Source of the DNA: CAZCWM01 sp964622625
GTDB lineage: Bacteria > Planctomycetota > Phycisphaerae > Phycisphaerales > Phycisphaeraceae
Reading direction: 5' to 3'
Length of the DNA stretch: 14,193 nucleotides
Assembly (NCBI GenBank): GCA_964622625.1
Contig: CAZUUQ010000072.1
Span: 1-14,193, forward strand
The position numbers were made by a program, and so were the translations under genes. Below are positions 1 to 6,332 of this stretch, in pieces (positions within the stretch are counted from its first letter, which is position 1; the number at the start of each line of letters is the position of its first letter). The notes under the pieces are model-generated. The model made no database searches. It was not told the DNA's origin and was given only the letters and a program-made list of their open reading frames with translations.

Positions 1-263
1 AGGTGGTCGACGCCGTTGCGGCGGTGCGCGGGGTTGTCGGACGCCAGGTGCTGATCGGCATCGAGGCCGGTGTCGAACGACGGCCGCAGGTTGCGGTCGG
101 CCAGGCGGGCTTTGGCCTCGCGGATCGGCAGCTCCTTGACGACGGAGGTCACCAGCGGAATCTCGATGCCCTCGAAGCCCATGTCGGCGACCTTGTCGAT
201 CAGGTGCAGATCGTGCTTCGAGAAGCCGGCCACCCAGTTCTGCGCATGCACCGAAGCTCTCAT
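1..263 (-). CDS. Sugar isomerase/epimerase, D-tagatose/D-psicose 3-epimerase-like (N-terminal part, cut by window edge)
   Basis: The first 87 codons are visible; the gene runs off the left edge. The protein begins MRASVHAQNW, then has a helix followed by DMGFEGIEIPL, the first beta/alpha unit of a xylose-isomerase-like TIM barrel. Further on, PSFDTGLDADQHLASDNP resembles the D-tagatose 3-epimerase family, where a second strand leads into an 'ASPD..R..G' turn. Such enzymes interconvert C-3 epimers of free ketoses using a divalent metal; the metal ligands lie in the missing part. The ATG at 263-261 is preceded by AGGAGA about 9 bases upstream, a good ribosome binding site. It lies 49 bp after the aldolase gene and is probably its operon partner. 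Another member of the sugar phosphate isomerase/epimerase superfamily remains possible, so the substrate is unknown. Confidence 0.8.
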   Translation of the reverse strand, partial: MRASVHAQNWVAGFSKHDLHLIDKVADMGFEGIEIPLVTSVVKELPIREAKARLADRNLRPSFDTGLDADQHLASDNPAHRRNGVDH

Positions 264-312
264 GGCGATATCTCCTGCCGTGTCGCGCGTCGCGGCGGCA
301 GCGCCGCTTGCG

Positions 313-1134
313 CTACCTGTCGAGTTCGAACTCGCGGGCGGCGGCTGTGGGCTCGACGCCCTTCTTGACCACGGCTTTCAGGGCGGCCAGGAACCGGCCG
401 GGATTCCTGGCCTGCATGACATTGCGGCCGAAGAACACGCCGCGGGCGCCGGCATTCACGGCGTCGTAGGCGTGCTGGAGCGACTCGATTTCCCTGGCGG
501 TCTTGCCGGAGCCGAGCACGAGGATGGGCGCCGGCGTGGACCTGACGATGTCGGCGAATTTTCTGCCGGTGTAGAACGTCTTGATGGCGTCGGCGCCGAT
601 CTCGCTGATGATGCGGCAGACGGTGGCGACTTCGTCCTGAAGCTCTTCGCGCGGGCGGTCCTCGGTGTGGCCGGGGTAGAACTCACCGCAGATCGGCAGG
701 CCGCACCGGCGTCCGCGGCGGACGAACTCGGCATACTGGCTGATGTTGCGCGCGTCGGTCTGCTCGTCGCCGGAATTGAGCGTGCACGAGGTGATGCCGA
801 CGTCCGCGCCCAGGGCCAGGGCGTCCTCGGGCATCATCAGGTCGCTCTGGAGGCTGCGACTGTAGCCCCATTGCCCCCCATAGGACGAGACCCATGTGAG
901 GCGCAGCACCAGCAGCGGACGGTTGCGCGCGGCGAAGACGCTGCCGCAGCGTTCGAGCATACCCGGGGTGATGAGGATGCCGTCGGCGTCCTTCACGCCC
1001 TCGACGGCGCGGGGCAGGTCATGCAGGCCGTCGATCGGGCCGTAATAGAAACCATGGTCCGCGGCCGCGATCACGGCATTCTCGCCGTCGTTGAGAAACC
1101 GCGCCATTCTCAGATCTTTACCGGTCAATCCCAC
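313..1134 (-). CDS. Class I aldolase of the DeoC/LacD/DhnA (FbaB/LsrF-like) family
   Basis: The 273-residue product is a Schiff-base TIM-barrel aldolase. It shows AAADHGFYYGP near residues 23-33 (first strand, family Asp-His), GADAIKTFYTG around 180-190 with Lys185 as the predicted Schiff-base lysine, and LGSGK at 207-211 in the phosphate-binding end of the barrel. The C-terminal VFFGRNVMQ segment is also typical. Family members cleave ketose phosphates, condense DHAP with aldehydes, or, as in LsrF, act on phosphorylated autoinducer-2. I chose the GTG at 1134-1132, not the longer ATG frame beginning at 1293, because GGGAG sits 7 bases upstream and because MGLTGKDLRM resembles family N-termini; the frame beyond it overlaps the kinase end. 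A later ATG at 1107 is the alternative. It lies between the kinase and the epimerase with about 50-bp gaps, which points to cleavage of a ketose phosphate. Confidence 0.88.
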   Translation of the reverse strand: MGLTGKDLRMARFLNDGENAVIAAADHGFYYGPIDGLHDLPRAVEGVKDADGILITPGMLERCGSVFAARNRPLLVLRLTWVSSYGGQWGYSRSLQSDLMMPEDALALGADVGITSCTLNSGDEQTDARNISQYAEFVRRGRRCGLPICGEFYPGHTEDRPREELQDEVATVCRIISEIGADAIKTFYTGRKFADIVRSTPAPILVLGSGKTAREIESLQHAYDAVNAGARGVFFGRNVMQARNPGRFLAALKAVVKKGVEPTAAAREFELDR

Positions 1135-1141
1135 GTGCGTA

Positions 1142-1146
1142 CTCCC
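1142..1146 (-). promoter_or_regulatory. Ribosome binding site deciding the aldolase GTG start
   Basis: On the minus strand GGGAG ends 7 bases before the GTG at 1134-1132. The later ATG at 1107 has only a weak GGTAAAG-like stretch in front of it. Confidence 0.5.
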
Positions 1147-1183
1147 ACTGCATGAGTTGTTACAGCGATGCTCGATGCGACGC

Positions 1184-2698
1184 CTAAAGGCTCGATGTCC
1201 TGAGAAACTCCGGGTAAACCGCGTTGTATACGTCGACCAGCGCGGGATCGGGCTCGACGCGCTCCCTGACGCGAACGAAGCGTGCCGAGGCATCGGCGAT
1301 GTCGCGGGCCGCGCCGATGGCCACCGCGGCGAGCATGGCCGAGCCCAGCGATGGCGACTCGGAGCATTCGAGCAGGTCGACCGGCGTGTTGAGCACGCTG
1401 GCCTTGATCCACGTCCACAGACGGCTGCGCGCCCCGCCGCCGAGGGAGATCACCGCCTCGGCCGGTCCATACGCGCCGTCGAGATATTCGACGTTCTCGC
1501 GGAGCATGAAGGCGACCGACTCCATGATGGCGCGGATGAAGTGGGCCTTGGTGTGGTGCAGCGAGATGCCGCGGAACACGCCGCGAAGGTTCGGATCGGT
1601 CCCGGGAAAGAGCTTGCCGGAGAAATGCGGCGAAACGGTCAGGCCGGCGCATCCGGGCGCGACGGACGCGGCCATGTCGTCGAGCAGCGTATAGACCCCG
1701 TCGCCCGCGGCCGCGATCTCCGCCGTGCAGAAGGTGTCCTTGAACCACTTGAGGACCATGCCGGCCGTCTGGCTGACGGCGAGGGCGATGAACCTGTCGG
1801 GCACGCTGTGGGGGACGTAGTTGATGTTCGCGTCCAGGTCGTAGCGTGGCTGGTCGATGGTGCGGATCAGGGCCAGGGCGGTGCCGGTGGTCTCGGTCAG
1901 GATGCCGGGGCGGATGTTGCCGCCGCCCAGGGCCGAGGCGGTCTGATCCTGCGCTCCGGTGGCGACGAGGGTGCGGGTGCTCAGGCCGAGTTGCTCGGCC
2001 GCCTGCTGGTGCAGCGGCCCGACAATGGTTCCACTGGGCGCGAGTCGGCCGAACTGGTCCGGCTCGACGCCGAGGAACTCCATCATCGGCCGCCACCACG
2101 CGGCGGTGTTGATGTTCAGGTAGCCGCACGATGACGCATTGGTCAACTCGCAGACGAACTCGCCGGTGAGGCGGTGGATGATGTAGTCCTGCAGCAGGAG
2201 AAACTTCCGCGTGTCCCTGAAGCGCTGCGGCTCATGGCGCCGCAGCCACAGGTATTTGCAGGCCGGCCAGATCGCGGAAATCTCGCCCAGGCCGGTGGTC
2301 CGGAAAAACTCGTCGCGGCCGAAGCGCTCGCGGATCAACTCCGCTTCGTCGCCGGCGCGGCTGTCGATCCAGATGATGGCGTTGCCCATCGCCCGGTCAT
2401 GCTGGTCGAGGGTGACGAACGTCTCGCCCTGCGTGCTCACGGTGAGGATGCGGATGTCGTCGGGCCGCGCTCCGCTGGCGGCGAGGATGTCGGCCACGCA
2501 GCGTTTGATGGTGTCCCAGTAGACTTCGGGTTGCAGTTCGACGCGCAGCTCGCCGTTGTGGATGAGCGCATATTCGCGGCCGCTGCTGGCGTGGATGCGG
2601 CCGGCGGTATCGAAGAGGATGACCTTGACCGACGTGGCGCCGATGTCCACGGTCAGGATGCCGTCGCCGGGATGGTCGGATGCGGAACGTTGAGACAT
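1184..2698 (-). CDS. FGGY-family carbohydrate kinase (xylulokinase/rhamnulokinase-like)
   Basis: The 504-residue protein has the actin/hexokinase-fold layout of FGGY kinases and is close to the family's usual 480-520 residues. Residues 18-25 (DIGATSVK) form the first phosphate-binding loop and IIWIDSRA (about 109-116) is the family sugar-pocket segment. TGAQDQ carries the predicted catalytic base Asp251, TTGTALAL follows as the second phosphate loop, and the C-terminal GGGARSRLWTWI matches the second FGGY signature. It would transfer phosphate from ATP to a ketose or polyol in the cytoplasm. The ATG at 2698 puts the first loop near the N-terminus as expected; in-frame GTG (2752) and ATG (2737) codons would add an unlikely arginine-rich extension. 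It is the first gene of the kinase-aldolase-epimerase cassette. The substrate cannot be read from sequence; a ketose is inferred from the neighbours, and LsrK-like function is a less likely alternative. Confidence 0.92.
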   Translation of the reverse strand: MSQRSASDHPGDGILTVDIGATSVKVILFDTAGRIHASSGREYALIHNGELRVELQPEVYWDTIKRCVADILAASGARPDDIRILTVSTQGETFVTLDQHDRAMGNAIIWIDSRAGDEAELIRERFGRDEFFRTTGLGEISAIWPACKYLWLRRHEPQRFRDTRKFLLLQDYIIHRLTGEFVCELTNASSCGYLNINTAAWWRPMMEFLGVEPDQFGRLAPSGTIVGPLHQQAAEQLGLSTRTLVATGAQDQTASALGGGNIRPGILTETTGTALALIRTIDQPRYDLDANINYVPHSVPDRFIALAVSQTAGMVLKWFKDTFCTAEIAAAGDGVYTLLDDMAASVAPGCAGLTVSPHFSGKLFPGTDPNLRGVFRGISLHHTKAHFIRAIMESVAFMLRENVEYLDGAYGPAEAVISLGGGARSRLWTWIKASVLNTPVDLLECSESPSLGSAMLAAVAIGAARDIADASARFVRVRERVEPDPALVDVYNAVYPEFLRTSSL

Positions 2699-2775
2699 GG
2701 ATCGCTCGCGCAGGCGTACCCGCAGCCAGGAATGCATGGAGCGCACGCCCACGCCGCGCCGGCATCAGCGAGGAA

Positions 2776-2803
2776 GATATCATGCCCCAGCACCCAACGG
2801 CAA
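2776..2803 (-). promoter_or_regulatory. Possible promoter for the sugar cassette
   Basis: Minus-strand TTGCCG (2803-2798), a 16-base spacer and GATATC (2781-2776) form a weak -35/-10 pair about 75 bases before the kinase start. Agreement with consensus is only partial (4/6 and 3/6), so this is a suggestion. Confidence 0.22.
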
Positions 2804-2806
2804 GCG

Positions 2807-2823
2807 GCGGCAGGGCGTGCCGC
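2807..2823 (-). terminator. Short GC hairpin after priA
   Basis: GCGGCA and TGCCGC pair perfectly around a 5-base loop, 15 bases beyond the priA stop. There is no U-tract, so it is at most a weak or factor-assisted terminator. Confidence 0.25.
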
Positions 2824-2838
2824 AGGCGCGGGGTCGCG

Positions 2839-5241
2839 TCACAGCACCATCACCGGATCGACATCCACGGCCGTGTGGTTGTCCGACTTCAGCAACCGGG
2901 CGTTGCGCAGCACCGTCATCAACCGCTGGAGTCGGGCGGCGTCGGGAGCCAGCAGTTGCACCTCGTGGCGATAGTGCTCGGCCACGCGGGCGATGGGACA
3001 GGGCATCGGCCCGCGGATGTGGATTTCCAGTTTGCGGTCACGGTTGATGCGCTGCAGGTGCTCGGCCAGTTCACGCGCGTGCTGCGCGGCTTTCACATGA
3101 TCGCGGTCGCGCACCACGATGCGGGCCATGCGGGTGATCGGCGGCAGGCCGACCTGGCGGCGCAGCTCGATCTCGCGCGCGGCGAATGCCGGGTAATCGT
3201 GTCTGGCGGCGAGGGTGATGGCGGGCTGGTGGGGGTCGAACGTCTGCACGATCACGCGGCCGCCGTGCTCGCCGCGGCCCGCCCGACCGGCGACCTGGGC
3301 CACGAGCTGAAACGTCCGCTCGGCGGCGCGGAAGTCCGGCAGGTGGATGGCCGTGTCGGCGCTGATGACCCCGACGAGCCGCACGTTCGGGAAATCCAGC
3401 CCCTTGGCGATCATCTGCGTGCCCAGCAGCACACGCACGTCGCCGCGGCCGAAGGCTGACAGCACCGCCTGGTAATCGCGGCCGCTGCGCATGGTGTCGG
3501 CATCCATGCGGGCGATGGGCGTGCCGGGCAACGCGGCCGCAAGCTGCTCCTCGACGCGCTGCGTGCCCAGGCCGAACACACTGACCTTTCGGCCGCACAC
3601 CGGGCACTGGCGCGGCAGCAGTTGCTCGGCCCCGCAATGGTGGCAGCGCAGCAGACCGCCGGCCGGCAGCGACGCGTCCTTGTGATAGACCATGAGCGTG
3701 TCGCAGTAGTCGCAGCCCATCATCCAGCCGCAGCGGTGATCGGGACAGGCGATGTAGTTGGCGTAGCCCCGGCGGTTGAGCAGCAGAATGGCCTGTCCGC
3801 CGGCGGCGACGGTCTGGCGCAGCGCGTCTTCGAGTCTGCGGCTGAAGAGCTGGACGCCGCCGCGCTGCTGGCGCTCGCGGGCCATGTCAACGATCTCGAC
3901 CTGCGGCAGCTTCAGGCCGGCCACGCGGTCGGGCAGGTGCAGCAGGTGGTAGCCGCGGCCGCTTTCGGGGCGTGTGTTGTAATAGCTTTCGAGACTGGGC
4001 GTGGCTGAGCCCAGCAGTACGGGAATGCCGCGAAGCTGGGCGCGTTTGATGGCCACGTCGCGGGCGTGGTAGCGCGGGAGCTGGTCCTGCTTGTAGCTGG
4101 TGTCGTGCTCTTCGTCGACGATGATGAGGCGCAGATCGCCCAGCGGCGCGAAGATGGCTGAGCGGGCGCCGACGACGATGGTGGCTTCGCCGGCGCGGAT
4201 GCGTCGCCACTGTTCATGGCGCTGGCTGGCGGTGAGTCCTGAATGCAGCACAGCCACGCGCGGGCCGAAGCGTGCGGTGAAACGGCGGACGGTCTGCGGC
4301 GTCAGGGCGATTTCGGGGACGAGGACGATCGCGCCGCCCGCATCGCCGAGGCCGGCGGGGGTCGCCTGGCCGTTGGCGCGGACCTGTTCGATGGCCCGCA
4401 GGTAGACCTCGGTCTTGCCGCTGCCCGTCACGCCGTGCAGCAGATGCACGCCGAAGCCGCGCCCGATTTCTCCCGCGAGATAGCCGGCCAGATGTTCAAG
4501 TGTCGCGCGTTGACCGGCCGTCAGCTCCAGCGTCAATCCGTCGACTTCGGGTATATCGGCCTGGGCATTCACCGCGTCATCGGCGTCCACGTTCAGCGGC
4601 GTGCTGCGCACCGCGTCGGCGGGAATGGATTCGAGCAGGCCTTTGTCGATCAGTTGGCGCACCGGCCCGGTGGTCTTGGCGCCGGCCAGGTCGGCCAGCG
4701 CACGCAGTTCGATCCATGCGCCTTCGGCCGCGCCCGCCTGGGCGTGTGCCTGCGCTGCCTCCAGGACCGCACGCTGGAGCTTCGACAGTCGCGGCAGCTC
4801 TGTGCTTTCCATGACAGAGGCCGGGCGCACCAGCGTCTGCTTGACGCTGCCCGTGCCGTGCTTGACCGCGGCCGGCAGCATGGTGGCGAAGACCATGCCC
4901 GGCGGGCAGCAGTAGTACGCCGCCATCCAGCGTGCGAGTTCGGCCAGGTCGCCCGGAAGCGACAGCCCGCGCGGATCGCGCTGCGTGATGGGCTTGACGC
5001 GAAAGTCCTTGCCGGCCCCGGTCGGCGGCGTGGCGCTGAGTGCGGTGATGAATCCCGCCACAGGTTTGTCGCCCCGGCCCAGCGGCACGATGACGCGATC
5101 GCCCACCGCCAGATCCGCCAGCGCCCGCGGCACGGCATAAGTCAGCCCGTCCACGCTCGCGTCCACGCCGCGCTCAGGCGCGACGCTGGCGTAGGCGACG
5201 ACGTCGCCGGCGGGTGATTTGCTCTCAAAGAGGCCGTTCAC
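2839..5241 (-). CDS. priA: Primosomal protein N' (PriA replication-restart DNA helicase)
   Basis: The 800-residue protein has the complete PriA order. An N-terminal 3'-DNA-binding domain (about 15-105, with GDRVIVPLGRGDKPVAG) leads to a superfamily 2 helicase with Walker A GVTGSGKT (270-277), DEEH (376-379), LLGSATPS (409-416), GTQMIAKGLDFPNV (607-620) and the QVAGRAGRG arginine-finger motif (649-657). Eight cysteines (499, 504, 510, 513, 533, 536, 546, 549) form the two zinc sites inserted in the second helicase lobe. PriA recognises abandoned forks and reloads the replicative helicase. It is longer than E. coli PriA (732), partly through extra sequence at 160-235. The first cysteine pair is spaced C-x4-C, where the usual form is C-x2-C. 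No downstream start is plausible, so GTG 5241 is used; it has no Shine-Dalgarno but has TATACT 7 bases upstream. Confidence 0.97.
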   Translation of the reverse strand: MNGLFESKSPAGDVVAYASVAPERGVDASVDGLTYAVPRALADLAVGDRVIVPLGRGDKPVAGFITALSATPPTGAGKDFRVKPITQRDPRGLSLPGDLAELARWMAAYYCCPPGMVFATMLPAAVKHGTGSVKQTLVRPASVMESTELPRLSKLQRAVLEAAQAHAQAGAAEGAWIELRALADLAGAKTTGPVRQLIDKGLLESIPADAVRSTPLNVDADDAVNAQADIPEVDGLTLELTAGQRATLEHLAGYLAGEIGRGFGVHLLHGVTGSGKTEVYLRAIEQVRANGQATPAGLGDAGGAIVLVPEIALTPQTVRRFTARFGPRVAVLHSGLTASQRHEQWRRIRAGEATIVVGARSAIFAPLGDLRLIIVDEEHDTSYKQDQLPRYHARDVAIKRAQLRGIPVLLGSATPSLESYYNTRPESGRGYHLLHLPDRVAGLKLPQVEIVDMARERQQRGGVQLFSRRLEDALRQTVAAGGQAILLLNRRGYANYIACPDHRCGWMMGCDYCDTLMVYHKDASLPAGGLLRCHHCGAEQLLPRQCPVCGRKVSVFGLGTQRVEEQLAAALPGTPIARMDADTMRSGRDYQAVLSAFGRGDVRVLLGTQMIAKGLDFPNVRLVGVISADTAIHLPDFRAAERTFQLVAQVAGRAGRGEHGGRVIVQTFDPHQPAITLAARHDYPAFAAREIELRRQVGLPPITRMARIVVRDRDHVKAAQHARELAEHLQRINRDRKLEIHIRGPMPCPIARVAEHYRHEVQLLAPDAARLQRLMTVLRNARLLKSDNHTAVDVDPVMVL

Positions 5242-5248
5242 GGGCGTC

Positions 5249-5254
5249 AGTATA
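5249..5254 (-). promoter_or_regulatory. Candidate -10 box for leaderless priA transcript
   Basis: Minus-strand TATACT ends 7 bases before the GTG start codon, so transcription from it would start at or next to the first codon. No convincing -35 lies 17 bases upstream; a TTGACC is present but only 9 bases away. Confidence 0.35.
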
Positions 5255-5341
5255 GAGCGGCAGGGTCAAGACACCGCTTCCTCACGGTCGCGGCTCGTTA
5301 TGTGCGTTTTTGCCGTATTTGCGCGTGTTCCCGCGCCCTGT

Positions 5342-5397
5342 ATGTCTCGGCGGTCTCCAGCTCTTCTCGGTGAACTCCGTGTCTCCGTGGTGAATCG
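5342..5397 (-). repeat. Degenerate CACGGAG-type intergenic repeat
   Basis: Read on the minus strand, this stretch starts CACCACGGAGACACGGAG and continues with decaying copies (CACCGAG, GCTGGAG, CCGCCGAG) about 8-11 bases apart. The same kind of 'ACCACGGAGACACGGAG' string recurs, as I remember it, between genes in many GC-rich bacterial genomes. It sits directly downstream of the aminotransferase stop, in the 161-bp gap before priA. Function is unknown. Confidence 0.5.
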
Positions 5398-5402
5398 ACC
5401 CA

Positions 5403-6314
5403 TCACAGTGCCGGGGTGACGGCGGGGTTGCGGGGCAGGTCGCAGGCGGCGGCGATGTGCCGCATGTAGGCGCTGTGCAGCCGACGGGTGACGGGGCCGA
5501 TGCGGCCGTCGGCGATGGGGCGGCCTTCGATGTGCGTGACCGCCTGGAGGCGCGAACCGGTGCCGCAGGTGAAGACTTCGTCGGCCGCGAAAAGCTGGTC
5601 GACGGTGACGGCCTGCTGATGGACGGTCAGTCCGGCGTCAGCGGCCAGGTCGATAAGGATGCCGCGGGTGATGCTGGCGAGGATCCACTGGTCGGCCGGG
5701 TGGGTCCACAGTTCACCTTGTCGGACGGCGAAGACGCTGGTGCGGGCGGCCTCGGTGACGCGGTCGCCGCGGTGGAGAATGGCGTCGTCGTGGCCGGCGG
5801 CGCGGGCCTGCCGCATGGCCATGATGTTGGCCAGCAGCATCAGGGACTTGATGTCGCAGCGGTGCCAGCGCTGGTCTTCGGCCAGGGCGGCGCGGATGGC
5901 GTGGGGCGGGGCGTCGAGGTCGAGGGCTTCGCCGCGATAAGCGATAACGAGGATGGTGGGCTTGATGCCGGCCGGCGGCAGATGGTTGCGCCGTGCGGCG
6001 CCGCGGGTGATCTGCCAGTAGACCAGCGCGTCTTGCAGGCCGTTACGCGCCACAAGCTCGGCCGAGGCCGTGTCCAGACCGTCGCACGCGGCCGGGTCCA
6101 TGCCGATGGCGGTCAGACTTTGGCGCATGCGCTGGACGTGCGGCCGCATCGCCAGAGGTCGGCCGTTGAAGAAGGCGACGACTTCGTAGACACCGTCGGC
6201 GAAGAGGCAGCCGCGGTCCTCGATATCGAGATGGGCCTGATCACGCGGCAGATACTGGCCGTTGAGATAAACGATGGGAACCGCGTCGGCGGCGCCAGTG
6301 GGTGATGGAGGCAT
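5403..6314 (-). CDS. dat: PLP-dependent class IV aminotransferase, D-alanine/D-amino acid transaminase type
   Basis: The 303-residue protein aligns by eye along its whole length with Bacillus D-amino acid aminotransferase. EDRGCLFADGVYEVV (32-46) is the fold-type IV N-terminal signature. ITRGAARRNH (102-111) keeps the Arg and His (104, 111) of the D-specific substrate pocket. CDIKSLMLL carries the predicted Schiff-base Lys156, VTEAART carries Glu188 that contacts the pyridine nitrogen, and CGTGS (250-254) lies in the phosphate-binding region. The enzyme would convert D-alanine and 2-oxoglutarate to pyruvate and D-glutamate, feeding peptidoglycan or recovering D-amino acids. The usual GSSSNVF after the glutamate is ARTSVF here, so specificity may differ; branched-chain or aminodeoxychorismate-lyase activity is less likely. 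The ATG at 6314 lies 18 bases after the HD-GYP stop and has no clear Shine-Dalgarno, but TACACT lies 6 bases upstream. Confidence 0.88.
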   Translation of the reverse strand: MPPSPTGAADAVPIVYLNGQYLPRDQAHLDIEDRGCLFADGVYEVVAFFNGRPLAMRPHVQRMRQSLTAIGMDPAACDGLDTASAELVARNGLQDALVYWQITRGAARRNHLPPAGIKPTILVIAYRGEALDLDAPPHAIRAALAEDQRWHRCDIKSLMLLANIMAMRQARAAGHDDAILHRGDRVTEAARTSVFAVRQGELWTHPADQWILASITRGILIDLAADAGLTVHQQAVTVDQLFAADEVFTCGTGSRLQAVTHIEGRPIADGRIGPVTRRLHSAYMRHIAAACDLPRNPAVTPAL

Positions 6315-6320
6315 CGCGGT

Positions 6321-6326
6321 AGTGTA
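6321..6326 (-). promoter_or_regulatory. Candidate -10 box immediately before the aminotransferase start
   Basis: Minus-strand TACACT ends 6 bases before the ATG at 6314, the spacing expected for a leaderless transcript. The site lies in the 18-bp gap after the HD-GYP gene, so read-through from that gene is an equally good explanation for expression. Confidence 0.3.
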
Positions 6327-6332
6327 ATGCCG

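Noticed and set aside
70..1155. 361-codon plus-strand open frame
   Set aside because: It is antisense to the aldolase gene, has no recognisable motif and is a by-product of high third-position GC.
1091..2134. 347-codon plus-strand and 334-codon minus-strand frames over the kinase
   Set aside because: The composition is low-complexity Arg/Gly/Ala and they overlap the clear FGGY kinase in other frames.
1..2698. Lsr-type autoinducer-2 processing locus
   Set aside because: The kinase and aldolase could fit, but no LsrG, LsrR or transporter is visible and the third gene is a ketose-epimerase-like protein.
4243..5217. 324-codon plus-strand frame across priA
   Set aside because: It is antisense to conserved PriA motifs and has no family resemblance.
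5255..5271. TTGACC as the -35 of the priA promoter
   Set aside because: It lies only 9 bases from TATACT, too close for a sigma-70 pair.
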